Source: Algoriphagus pacificus (lineage in GTDB: Bacteria > Bacteroidota > Bacteroidia > Cytophagales > Cyclobacteriaceae). From it: a stretch of DNA of 64,000 nt. This document shows, piece by piece, positions 1-8,200 of this stretch. The stretch spans positions 310,001-374,000 of the forward strand of contig NZ_JAFKCU010000001.1 in the NCBI RefSeq assembly GCF_017254845.1, read 5' to 3'. The position numbers were made by a program, and so were the translations under genes. The number at the start of each line of letters is the position of its first letter. Within the stretch, counting starts at the first letter, position 1. The notes under the pieces are model-generated. The model was not told the DNA's origin. It made no database searches and was given only the letters and a program-made list of their open reading frames with translations.

Positions 1-1
1 A

Positions 2-973
2 ACGATCGAAACGGTTTATTTTGGAGGTGGAACTCCCTCTCTTCTAAAACCGGAAATGATCCACTCCATCCTTGATCAAATCCAATCTACCTTTTCCAAC
101 CAATGGAAAGAAGTAACAATTGAGGCAAATCCGGATGATCTGACTGATTCAAATTTAAAGGCTTGGAAAGAGCTTGGCTTTGATCGATTAAGCCTTGGAG
201 TTCAAAGTTTCAATGCAGAAGTTTTGAAATTTTATAATCGGGCTCATACATCAGAGGAGTCTAAAATTGCCATTGACAAAGCAAGAGCAATCGGATTCGA
301 GAAATTCAGTTTGGATTTGATTTATGGTTATCCTTCTGACAATCATAAGATTTGGGAGAATGACTTAAAAGAAGCACTGATTAGGGATCCAGGGCACATT
401 TCGAGTTATGGGCTGACCGTAGAACCCAAAACCGCTTTGGGGAATTGGGAAAAAACGGGAAAGTTCACCCAAGCAAATGAAGAGTTTGTTTCCCAACAAT
501 TTGAAATGCTACAGGAAGCCATGGATCAAGGGGGGTATATCCAGTATGAGATTTCAAATTTTGGGAAGCCTGACAATTTTGCCCTCCACAACACGAATTA
601 CTGGAAAGGAATCCCTTACCTTGGAGTAGGGCCAAGTGCTCATTCATTTGACGGGAAGCATCGCGGATTTAATCCGAGAAGCAATTCAAAATACCTGAAT
701 TCATTGAAGGCTGGAGTCATTCCTTTTGAAATCGAGGAACTTAGCCCTGAGGATTCCCTCAATGAGTATATTTTAACTGGATTAAGGACCATTTGGGGTA
801 TTGACCTAGATTTGATTGAGGAAAGACATCAAATAAATCTCCGAGCGGAGAAATCCTCGGTTTTAGAAAAAATGAATGATCAAGGCTGGCTGTTATGGAA
901 AGACAATCAACTATCTTTGAGCAAAAGCGGAAAGCTCCTAGCCGATTGTATCGCAGCAGCGCTTTTTATTTGA
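2..973 (+). CDS. hemW: HemW-like radical SAM protein, 5' end outside the window
   Basis: The reading frame is open from base 2, so the gene starts upstream. The first visible residues include FGGGTPSLL, a hallmark of the HemW / oxygen-independent coproporphyrinogen oxidase-like family. The CxxxCxxC cluster-binding motif should lie in the missing part. Known role: HemW is a radical SAM protein that binds heme and is thought to act as a heme chaperone; it is often misannotated as coproporphyrinogen III dehydrogenase. The remaining sequence has the family pattern: the LSLGVQSFN strand, the YEISNF motif, and a C-terminal HemN_C-like region up to the stop at 971-973. The DUF721 gene follows after 12 bases on the same strand. 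The family is clear; HemW rather than true HemN is inferred from length and motifs. Confidence 0.9.
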   Translation, partial: TIETVYFGGGTPSLLKPEMIHSILDQIQSTFSNQWKEVTIEANPDDLTDSNLKAWKELGFDRLSLGVQSFNAEVLKFYNRAHTSEESKIAIDKARAIGFEKFSLDLIYGYPSDNHKIWENDLKEALIRDPGHISSYGLTVEPKTALGNWEKTGKFTQANEEFVSQQFEMLQEAMDQGGYIQYEISNFGKPDNFALHNTNYWKGIPYLGVGPSAHSFDGKHRGFNPRSNSKYLNSLKAGVIPFEIEELSPEDSLNEYILTGLRTIWGIDLDLIEERHQINLRAEKSSVLEKMNDQGWLLWKDNQLSLSKSGKLLADCIAAALFI

Positions 974-985
974 ATCATCCAAACC

Positions 986-1300
986 ATGAATAACAAGTAC
1001 AATCCTTTAAGTCGAAAAAAAGAAGCCGCTCCGTTGGAATCTGCCTTCAAGGATTTGCTAAAAGCATATCGCATCGAGGATAAATTTCAGGAAAAAAGTC
1101 TGGTGCAGGCTTGGCCGAAATTAGTGGGAAAAACCATCGCAGATAGAACCACTTCGGTATTTGTAAAAGAAAAAAAACTTTTTGTTAAACTGAGCTCTGG
1201 ACCCATCAAAAAAGAACTGATGATGAATAAAGGGAAGGTAATGGCTTTGATAGAAAACCAATTCGGCAAAGGAGTCGTTGACGACTTGGTATGTTTCTGA
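986..1300 (+). CDS. DUF721 (DciA-like) domain protein
   Basis: A 104-residue basic protein with a DUF721 core: the AWPKLVGKTIADRT segment (about residues 42-55), then the VFVKEKKLFVKLSSGPIK strand pair (about 58-75). DUF721 includes DciA, the ancestral loader of the replicative helicase DnaB, but short Bacteroidota members have not been shown to do this as far as I know. It starts 12 bases after hemW and is probably cotranscribed with it. No signal peptide or membrane segment is visible. Domain assignment is firm; a replication role is inference. Confidence 0.8.
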   Translation: MNNKYNPLSRKKEAAPLESAFKDLLKAYRIEDKFQEKSLVQAWPKLVGKTIADRTTSVFVKEKKLFVKLSSGPIKKELMMNKGKVMALIENQFGKGVVDDLVCF

Positions 1301-1416
1301 TTGAAAAGTAGTTCTTCTGTCAAAAGTTTACTTTTTTTAACATTCATTCCCAATAGCTATCTTTTAGTCCTACTCTTAATTTATTTCAGTTTGAGTATTA
1401 TTGTGGGACCGAATCC

Positions 1417-3480
1417 ATGATCAAACTACCAACCATTCATATAGGTAAACTCAGCATGCTCCTGGCCATTTTGGTCTGGCTATCGCTCCTTTTTGTGGAT
1501 TTGGTTCGTTTGTTTGGGATTCTCAATGAACTTGAGTCCGGTATCGCTCAGGAATTCACCTGGACACTTGAAATCCTTTTCTTTTTGACCGTTTATCTCT
1601 TTTACAATTATTCGATAAACAAAAACAGTCAAAATGATTTTTTAAACCTGATTTGGAGGGCAGCTTCTACTGGAATAATTGCAGTATTTGTCTCGATCAT
1701 CATCGATATTTTCTATTCGCTCTTAGGAGACAGTAGCCTATTGAATGAGCCATTTTTAAGGAATTTCTTCTACCATGTCAACTTCGCACTGATCTCGATC
1801 TTTTTGATTTCTGGGGCCTTGCTCTGGAAGCATCTGATCCTTTATCAGAAAAACAAAAGAGTGGTCAAGCAGTGGCAAGCCTATGAGTTTGCTATGCTGA
1901 TAGCCATGCTTTTTATTTATTTCAATAAAAACTCGCTAGATTATAGTTTTCTGTTTGGCTTTGTCCTCTTAGTGGGATTGGGAATTATCCTGTCGGGAAA
2001 CCTCAAATGGATCCCTTATCTGACTTTTAGGGAAAAGTGGAAATCTCTCTTATTTCTTTTTATCATCATCAATTGCTGTGGATACCTGTTTTACCAAGTC
2101 ATTATCTACAATGACAGAAGCAGATATGTAGTAAACCTGACAGATAACCTTTTCTTGGTTTCGCTCTTCAGTTTCATCTTTATTTATGCCTTATTTTGCT
2201 TTTTGGTCACCTTATTCAATTTGCCAACCTCATCAGTTTTTGAACAGAAACTAACGGAAGCCATCAGTTTTCAGAGATTGAGTCAGTCAATTCAGCCCGA
2301 GGAAAGTGAGGAACAGGTTTTGGATATTTTGGTCGACTCTTGCATGAGTGCGTCTTATGCTGACGCAGCCTGGCTGGAGATGGGCGACGGAGAAGGTCCC
2401 AAAGGAATTCTACAAGAGCGCTTCTTGAACAAAGAGCAAAGGGAAGAACTCAGCGATTTGATTCAAAACCTAAAAGCCGCTCAAGACTGGGCTGTGGAGC
2501 ACAGACCTGATAATTTGACTCCTCTCCCGCTCCGGATCAATCACAGCCAATTTGAATCTGTTCTTTTAGTGCCTTTGGTGATCAATAAATCCGCAATCGG
2601 TCGGATGGTGCTTTGCAAAGAAGTGCGTGATGGCTTCAACAAGGAGATGATCAACATCATCAGCACTTTTGTAAGACAGGCCTGTATTGCAGTAGAAAAC
2701 CACAGACTTTTGAACCAGGCAATTCAAAATGAACGCTACCAAGAGGAATTGAAAATTGCTCAGCGGGTTCAAAAATCCCTTTTGCCAACCAAACTTGATC
2801 ACAATGACACCTTCGATATCTGCGCATATTCTAATGCCGCGGATGAAGTAGGAGGAGATTATTACGATACTTTTAAACTTGATGAGGATCGATACGTAAT
2901 GATCATCGGCGACGTTTCCGGCAAAGGAACTTCAGCCGCATTTAACATGTCCCAAATGAAGGGGATATTCCAAAGTTTAATCCAATTGAACTTGGGCCCT
3001 GCCCAATTTATGATCAAAGCCAATGCAGCTTTAAGTCGCTGTCTGGAAAGAAATCATTTTATCACCGCATCCATCTTTCTCATCGATACCAAAGCACATA
3101 CCATCTGTCATGCTCGTGCAGGACATGTCCCTACGCTGATGCATCAGGTTAAAAACAAAAAAACTGATTATCTGGGAATTGATGGCCTTGGTTTGGGGAT
3201 TTTGAGAAACATGCAATATGAAAAACACGTTGAGGAAAAAACATTCAACTACTCAGCAGGTGACATTTTGGTTCTCTTTACAGATGGCATTGTAGAAGCT
3301 AAAAATGAGAAATCACATCAGTTTGGATTTGAGAGAATCAGATCATTGGTGGAGGTCTATCACGAGCTAAGCCCAAAGGAAATTCAAAACAAAATAATCG
3401 ATTCTCTTCATGCCTACGTGGGTGGAGATGGACTAATAGATGATGATTATTCGATCATGGTGGTCAAATTTTCAGAATAA
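1417..3480 (+). CDS. Membrane-bound GAF / SpoIIE-type serine phosphatase (RsbU-like)
   Basis: 687 residues. The first ~270 hold about eight hydrophobic membrane segments, followed by a GAF-like region (about 290-440), a short coiled coil (about 435-460) and a PP2C/SpoIIE phosphatase domain (about 465-685). Metal-binding motifs are present: GGDYYD (about 479-484), GDVSGKG (about 498-504), FTDGIVEA (about 622-629) and DDDYS near the end. RsbU/SpoIIE phosphatases dephosphorylate a STAS anti-sigma antagonist and so release a target in a partner-switching circuit. The next two genes encode exactly a STAS protein and a RsbW-type ATPase, which supports that role. The signal is unknown; the membrane region and GAF domain are the likely sensors. 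The gap to the STAS gene is 18 bases. Confidence 0.9.
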   Translation: MIKLPTIHIGKLSMLLAILVWLSLLFVDLVRLFGILNELESGIAQEFTWTLEILFFLTVYLFYNYSINKNSQNDFLNLIWRAASTGIIAVFVSIIIDIFYSLLGDSSLLNEPFLRNFFYHVNFALISIFLISGALLWKHLILYQKNKRVVKQWQAYEFAMLIAMLFIYFNKNSLDYSFLFGFVLLVGLGIILSGNLKWIPYLTFREKWKSLLFLFIIINCCGYLFYQVIIYNDRSRYVVNLTDNLFLVSLFSFIFIYALFCFLVTLFNLPTSSVFEQKLTEAISFQRLSQSIQPEESEEQVLDILVDSCMSASYADAAWLEMGDGEGPKGILQERFLNKEQREELSDLIQNLKAAQDWAVEHRPDNLTPLPLRINHSQFESVLLVPLVINKSAIGRMVLCKEVRDGFNKEMINIISTFVRQACIAVENHRLLNQAIQNERYQEELKIAQRVQKSLLPTKLDHNDTFDICAYSNAADEVGGDYYDTFKLDEDRYVMIIGDVSGKGTSAAFNMSQMKGIFQSLIQLNLGPAQFMIKANAALSRCLERNHFITASIFLIDTKAHTICHARAGHVPTLMHQVKNKKTDYLGIDGLGLGILRNMQYEKHVEEKTFNYSAGDILVLFTDGIVEAKNEKSHQFGFERIRSLVEVYHELSPKEIQNKIIDSLHAYVGGDGLIDDDYSIMVVKFSE

Positions 3481-3498
3481 AAAAGAAACGCATTCGTC

Positions 3499-3831
3499 AT
3501 GCTCACTATAGAAAAGCAACAAGAAAACAGCTCTTACATTCTCGTCCTCAAAGGCGAAATAGATGCCAGCAACTCCGTCATGCTAGATCAGGCAATGCAG
3601 GATCTTATCGCCACGGGGACCAAGTCAATTTTGGTGGATTGTGAAGGGTTGGAATATATCTCCTCCGCAGGATTGGGCGTGTTCATGTCCTATCTGGAGG
3701 ATTTTCAAGAGCAGGAAATTGACCTGAAAATTTATGCGCTGTCCACTCGGGTTTTTGAGGTTTTCAAAATTCTCGGTCTGGATCAGTTGATCTCAATTTA
3801 TGCCAATAAAAAAGCTGCACTAGAAGCTTGA
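3499..3831 (+). CDS. STAS-domain anti-sigma factor antagonist (RsbV/SpoIIAA-like)
   Basis: 110 residues, the usual length of a stand-alone STAS protein. The motif YISSAGLGVF contains the expected phosphoacceptor serine (Ser56, aligned with the phosphorylated Ser of SpoIIAA/RsbV). In known systems the kinase phosphorylates this serine and the SpoIIE phosphatase removes the phosphate. Both partner enzymes flank it (1417-3480 and 3834-4247), and its stop codon overlaps the region just before the next start, so the three form one operon. The downstream target (a sigma factor or another partner) is not encoded here. Confidence 0.92.
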   Translation: MLTIEKQQENSSYILVLKGEIDASNSVMLDQAMQDLIATGTKSILVDCEGLEYISSAGLGVFMSYLEDFQEQEIDLKIYALSTRVFEVFKILGLDQLISIYANKKAALEA

Positions 3832-3833
3832 AA

Positions 3834-4247
3834 ATGAAGCATCAGTTAAAAATATATTGCCAAACTACTGCCCTTTCAGACCTTAGGCTGTTTATGCAAA
3901 CAACTTTGCGTGAACTTCAGGTTTCTGAAAAAGATCAGCATCAATTGACACTTGCTGTGGAAGAGGTCTGCGCGAACCTGATCATCCATTCCCACCAATG
4001 CAACGGCAAAGATCAAATCCAACTGATCATCAAAGACTCACCCGAAAAGATAATTTTTGAAATAACTGATGAAGGAAAGGCATTCAACTTATTGGATTAT
4101 GAGGTGCCAGACCTGAAAAAAGTCGTAAGCGAAAAGCGAAAAGGTGGTTTGGGCATCATTTTGGTAAAGACCATCATGGACGAGATAGAATTCGAGTCCA
4201 ATAAAGGCACAAATACCTGTAGATTGATCAAGTGGTTTCGATCCTAA
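3834..4247 (+). CDS. RsbW/SpoIIAB-like HATPase serine kinase
   Basis: About 137 residues with a GHKL-type ATPase fold: an N-box with EEVCANLIIHSH (about residues 39-50), a G1-like segment ITDEGKAFN, and a glycine loop GGLGIILVKTIMDE near the C-terminus. The ATG at 3834 is preferred; an in-frame TTG two codons upstream (3828) overlaps the STAS stop. RsbW-type proteins phosphorylate the STAS partner and sequester a target, usually a sigma factor. No sigma factor gene lies nearby, so the output is unknown. Third gene of the phosphatase-STAS-kinase operon. Confidence 0.87.
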   Translation: MKHQLKIYCQTTALSDLRLFMQTTLRELQVSEKDQHQLTLAVEEVCANLIIHSHQCNGKDQIQLIIKDSPEKIIFEITDEGKAFNLLDYEVPDLKKVVSEKRKGGLGIILVKTIMDEIEFESNKGTNTCRLIKWFRS

Positions 4248-4294
4248 TTCTTGTTAAATACTTGACATCGCATTCATTTCCCTTTATTATCTGA

Positions 4295-4302
4295 TAAATT
4301 TG
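4295..4302 (+). promoter_or_regulatory. Putative -7 promoter element (TAnnTTTG) for the prolyl isomerase genes
   Basis: The octamer taaatttg matches the Bacteroidota -7 consensus TAnnTTTG, 33 bases before the start codon at 4336. No convincing TTTG -33 box lies at the usual distance, so the call rests on the -7 match and its position in the 88-base gap. Confidence 0.4.
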
Positions 4303-4335
4303 TAAAATTGCACTGAATTTAAGGCACTACAGTAC

Positions 4336-6336
4336 ATGATCTACCGAACCCTTTCGGCATTTGTATTTTCTCTAATATTGGTTTTAGCGAATTTTTTCCC
4401 CGCTTTGGCATTTTTCCAAAGTGCAGGACAGGAAGAAACGCTTCTAACAATCGGTGGAAAACCTATTGAAAAAGATGAATTGATTTATCTCATTTCAAAA
4501 GGGAAAAACTCTGAACCATCCTCTTCGGGAATGTCTAGGGATGAGTTTGAAGAAAATCTGAACCTCTTTATTAACTATAAACTCAAAGTTCGAGAAGCAG
4601 AAGAGCTTGGCTTGGACAAAACCGATGAGTTTAACAGAGAATTCAATTCTTTCAAGGAGAATTTAAAAGCTCCTTATTTAATCAAAAACTCGCTAGAAGA
4701 AGGTGAGCTTCGTAAAGCATATTCCAGAATGCAGGAAGTGGTGAGAGCTAGTCATATTCTCTTTCAATTTCCTTCCAATGCATCCCAAGAAGATAGCTTA
4801 ATCGTTCTTCGCATGGCATTGAAGGTTCGTGATCAAATCAATGCAGGTGGAGACATCAACGAACTTGCGGTCGAATATTCAGACGATCCTTCTGCCAAAG
4901 TCAACAAGGGAGATCTGGGATATTTTACTGCTTTGCAGATGGTTCAGCCATTTGAAGATGCAGCTTTTTCTCTTCAGCCGGGTCAGGTTTCTGATCCTGT
5001 GATGACCAATTTTGGCTATCATATCATCAAAGTATTTGATAAAAGACCAAATCCAGGCCAGGTGCGGGTTTCCCATATTTTGGTTAGAATCGATGAAAAT
5101 GATCCCAACAGTGAGGATTTGGCGAGAAGAAAAGTAGCAGATATCTACACAGAGATCCAGAAAGAAAGTACGATTTGGGAAAATATTGTCAAAAACTTCT
5201 CTGAGGATCCTTCTTCCAGTGAAAATGGAGGAATGCTTCCTTGGTTTAGCGTAGGTTCAATGATTCCTGAATTTGAAATGGCAGCTTTTTCTTTGACAGA
5301 AATCGGAGAGGTTTCCCCTCCAGTAAGAACAAAATATGGATACCACATTTTGAGATTAGAGGAGAAAAAACCAATTGATTCCTTTGAAAATCTGGAAGAA
5401 AGCATACGTTCCAAAATCATGAGAGATTCAAGATCTACTATGATACAGTCTCAGGTAATGGCGATCCAAAAAGCCCGTTACAATTTTGACGAGAACGAAA
5501 CTTCTGTGGCAAACCTAGAAAACGAACTGAAAACCTTTACCAAATCGCAAATCCCTGGAGCTGTAGCTGCAAAGGGTTTGGGAGATCAGGAGCTTTTCAC
5601 TTTACAAGGAAAAACTTATACAGCTGACGATTTGGTGACTTTTATAGAGGAAGAAGAATTGAGTATTCGCTCCAAAACAAGTGTCTTCGATGCTTGGTAT
5701 GATCGATTTACCGCTTCTATCCTGAACCAAACTGAGGACGCCGATATTCTGGCAAATAACAAAGAGTATCAGATGCTACTGAATGAGTACCACGATGGAA
5801 TCTTACTCTTCTCCCTGATGAATGATGAAGTTTGGCAGAAAGGAATTGAGGATTCCGTGGGCCAAAAAGCATATTTTCAAGAGCATATCCAGGATTATCA
5901 ATGGGATGATCGGGTGGACGCTTTTATTGTAAAAGTATTGGACATTTCTCAGCTGGATCCAGCTAGAACCAAACTGAAAGGTCAGGATCTGAGTCAAGAT
6001 TTGGTTCAGGCATTTAATACTGATTATAAGGAAAAAATGCCTTTGGCTTATCAAACCGAAACTGGATTGATCGAATTCAAGAAACATCCGATTTTATCCA
6101 AAGCCAATCTTTCTGAAAGCTATCAGGAAGTAGAAGCTGATGGACATTTGCATCTTATTTTATTGGGACAAAAAGCTCCGGCAGGACCTAAGAAATTTCA
6201 TGAAACCCGAGGAATGGTTATTCGGGACTACCAAGAATATTTAGACAGCATGTTAATTTCTGAATTGAGAGAAAAATACCCAATTCAAGTAAACGCAAAA
6301 GCAAAAGAAGAGGCATTTGTCTCCCTCAATCAATAG
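4336..6336 (+). CDS. Periplasmic peptidyl-prolyl cis-trans isomerase, two parvulin domains (PpiC/SurA family)
   Basis: 666 residues with an N-terminal hydrophobic signal segment (about 1-25). A SurA_N-like helical region (about 35-130) is followed by two parvulin repeats. The first (about 135-240) has the RASHILFQF start and the NFGYHIIKV end; the second (about 242-350) has RVSHILVRI and KYGYHILRL. The last ~300 residues are less conserved and form a long C-terminal region. Parvulins catalyse proline isomerisation and act as chaperones for outer-membrane proteins in the periplasm. The gene is followed 44 bases later by a second SurA-like isomerase, and bamA and two skp genes lie in the same window. 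The specific gene name (surA or ppiD) cannot be settled from sequence. Confidence 0.9.
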   Translation: MIYRTLSAFVFSLILVLANFFPALAFFQSAGQEETLLTIGGKPIEKDELIYLISKGKNSEPSSSGMSRDEFEENLNLFINYKLKVREAEELGLDKTDEFNREFNSFKENLKAPYLIKNSLEEGELRKAYSRMQEVVRASHILFQFPSNASQEDSLIVLRMALKVRDQINAGGDINELAVEYSDDPSAKVNKGDLGYFTALQMVQPFEDAAFSLQPGQVSDPVMTNFGYHIIKVFDKRPNPGQVRVSHILVRIDENDPNSEDLARRKVADIYTEIQKESTIWENIVKNFSEDPSSSENGGMLPWFSVGSMIPEFEMAAFSLTEIGEVSPPVRTKYGYHILRLEEKKPIDSFENLEESIRSKIMRDSRSTMIQSQVMAIQKARYNFDENETSVANLENELKTFTKSQIPGAVAAKGLGDQELFTLQGKTYTADDLVTFIEEEELSIRSKTSVFDAWYDRFTASILNQTEDADILANNKEYQMLLNEYHDGILLFSLMNDEVWQKGIEDSVGQKAYFQEHIQDYQWDDRVDAFIVKVLDISQLDPARTKLKGQDLSQDLVQAFNTDYKEKMPLAYQTETGLIEFKKHPILSKANLSESYQEVEADGHLHLILLGQKAPAGPKKFHETRGMVIRDYQEYLDSMLISELREKYPIQVNAKAKEEAFVSLNQ

Positions 6337-6380
6337 ACTGAATCAATACTCAATCGAATCAAAAGGTTGGACGAATACGA

Positions 6381-7751
6381 ATGAAAATACTAAACCGATT
6401 TACACTTACTTTACTCGCATTTTCAATGCTATCATCTTTGGCAGCACAAGAATCCGCTACTCCTGCCAATGGCCAGGTATTGGATAAGATTGTAGCCAAA
6501 GTAGATAATTACATTTTGCTGGAGTCAGATGTACAAAAGACCTACATGGAAGCTTTGGCCCAAGGCCAGCAAGGTGTTACCCCTCCTACCCGTTGTGAGG
6601 TGTTCGAAACTTTGATGGTCAACAAGCTTATGGTGGCAAAAGCTGAGATTGACTCAGTGATGGTGACTGATGCAGAAGTGATGCTTCAGACAGATCAGCG
6701 CTTCAACATGGTCATGCAGCAGTTCGGCGGAAATGAAGAAACACTTGCAGAGGTATATGGTAAAACGGCCGAGCAATTAAAATCCGAAATTGAGGAAATC
6801 ATCAAAGAACAATTGATTGTGCAGCGTATGCGTGCAAAAATCACAGAGGGGCTTACAGTTTCTCCAGCAGAAGTTCGTGATTTCTACAAAAGCATACCTT
6901 CTGATTCCCTTCCTTTCTTTTCAGCAGAGGTAACTGTTGGTCAGATCGTGAAGAAACCAGATGTAAACCCAAATATCAAAGAAGAAATATTTGCTAAGCT
7001 ATCCCAGTTTAAGCAAGATATCTTGGATGGAAAGGCTGATTTTGCTGATCTGGCAAGAGCATATTCTGAAGATCCAGGTTCTGCAGCGCAGGGTGGTGAT
7101 CTTGGCTTTTTCAGAAGTGGCGAATTAGCTCCTGAATTTGAGGCTACCGCCATGGAACTTCGTCAGGGTGAAATTTCTGATCCAGTGGAAACAGCCTTTG
7201 GTATTCACTTGATCCAATTACTTGAAAAAAGAACTGGGTCATTTAATACCCGACATATTCTGATGATCCCTAAAGCATCTGAAGATGATCTTTTGAAAGC
7301 GGAAAGATATCTAGACAGTTTAAAAACTGAAATCCAGGCTGGCAACATTGAATTTGCGAAAGCTGCAAAGGAGAATTCCGATGATAGAGGAACTTCTGAT
7401 AATGGAGGATTTTTCGTAGATCCATCCAATAATTCAAAAAGATTGACACTTAGAACACTTGAAGATCCCGTTTTATACTTCACTCTAGACAGTATGGAAG
7501 TGGGCACTGTGACTAAACCAATCCGATTTGAGGATCCAAGAGAAGGTACTAAAGTGAGAATCCTTTATTACCAATCGAAATACCCTGCACACCGTGCAAA
7601 TCTGGAGGATGATTACGAAAAAATGAAAGCTGCTACTCTAAGAAAGAAAGAAGATGAGCTTTTGAGTAAATGGTTTATCACAGCTAAGGAAGATGTCTTT
7701 ATAGATATTGATCCTACCTATGATCGATGCCAAGCACTCGAGAGTAAGTAG
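6381..7751 (+). CDS. SurA-like periplasmic peptidyl-prolyl isomerase
   Basis: 456 residues with a cleavable signal peptide ending near the SLAAQ motif (about residue 23). The SurA_N chaperone domain covers about 30-155 (DKIVAKVDNYILLESDV is typical). A clear parvulin domain follows (about 180-285, ending TAFGIHLIQLLEKR). A second, more degenerate parvulin-like region starts at FNTRHILMIP (about 290-400). The role is chaperoning outer-membrane proteins on their way to the BAM complex. It is probably cotranscribed with the isomerase gene upstream and ends at a strong hairpin terminator (7764-7783). The architecture matches SurA; orthology is inferred. Confidence 0.9.
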   Translation: MKILNRFTLTLLAFSMLSSLAAQESATPANGQVLDKIVAKVDNYILLESDVQKTYMEALAQGQQGVTPPTRCEVFETLMVNKLMVAKAEIDSVMVTDAEVMLQTDQRFNMVMQQFGGNEETLAEVYGKTAEQLKSEIEEIIKEQLIVQRMRAKITEGLTVSPAEVRDFYKSIPSDSLPFFSAEVTVGQIVKKPDVNPNIKEEIFAKLSQFKQDILDGKADFADLARAYSEDPGSAAQGGDLGFFRSGELAPEFEATAMELRQGEISDPVETAFGIHLIQLLEKRTGSFNTRHILMIPKASEDDLLKAERYLDSLKTEIQAGNIEFAKAAKENSDDRGTSDNGGFFVDPSNNSKRLTLRTLEDPVLYFTLDSMEVGTVTKPIRFEDPREGTKVRILYYQSKYPAHRANLEDDYEKMKAATLRKKEDELLSKWFITAKEDVFIDIDPTYDRCQALESK

Positions 7752-7763
7752 CGAAACAAAAAA

Positions 7764-7783
7764 GCGGAAGATTAATCTTCCGC
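7764..7783. terminator. Bidirectional intrinsic terminator
   Basis: Perfect inverted repeat with arms gcggaagatt and aatcttccgc, flanked by A-runs on the left and T7 on the right. It can end both the SurA-like gene from the left and the coiled-coil gene from the right. Confidence 0.88.
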
Positions 7784-7804
7784 TTTTTTTTATGTCACTT
7801 GAAA

Positions 7805-8122
7805 TTATTTCTTTCCAAAGAGCGCTTTTAAAGCAAGTCCAAATTGTTTGAATCCCTCTTTTAGGAAGCCTTTAGATTCTTTAAGCTTCGGTTCAAACTC
7901 TTCCTTCTTCTCTTTGAACTCTTTCTCTAATAAGTCTTTTCCTTTTTTAAGTTCGTCTTCTAAAGTCGTTTTCTTTTCTTTCAGATCTTGGATTTTCTTT
8001 TCAATATCTTCTTTTACTTCCATTCCAGCTTCTGAACCCTTTTGTACCAACTCTTCAATTTTGGCACCTATCTCTTTGAGGACTTTCTCAATATCCTTTG
8101 TGGTGGATTTTTGCTCTTCCAT
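7805..8122 (-). CDS. Small charged coiled-coil protein, function unknown
   Basis: 105 residues, almost entirely Lys/Glu-rich heptad-like helix (about 5-90), ending in a short hydrophobic and basic tail (GLALKALFGKK). No signal peptide. It resembles the helical part of YtxH- or apolipoprotein-like small proteins but I do not recognise a named family. The opposite strand is also open over this interval because of the skewed composition, but the frame read here gives a coherent amphipathic helix and sits directly before a bidirectional terminator. It is 78 bases downstream of the start side of no other gene, so it is probably monocistronic. Function not assigned. Confidence 0.7.
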   Translation of the reverse strand: MEEQKSTTKDIEKVLKEIGAKIEELVQKGSEAGMEVKEDIEKKIQDLKEKKTTLEDELKKGKDLLEKEFKEKKEEFEPKLKESKGFLKEGFKQFGLALKALFGKK

Positions 8123-8200
8123 AATAAAAGTGATTTAATAGATTGATTTCTATCAAGTTAATCATTTTTCTGAAAGAGCCTGAGTGCTATTTAAAATACC

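Noticed and set aside
1380-1416. Possible promoter element tattattg before the SpoIIE phosphatase gene
   Set aside because: One mismatch to TAnnTTTG and no suitable -33 box; too weak to list.
7848-8138. Plus-strand frame of 96 codons over the coiled-coil gene
   Set aside because: Its translation is a Ser/Phe repeat, the mirror of the Lys/Glu-rich minus-strand helix. The minus-strand frame is a plausible protein and faces a terminator.
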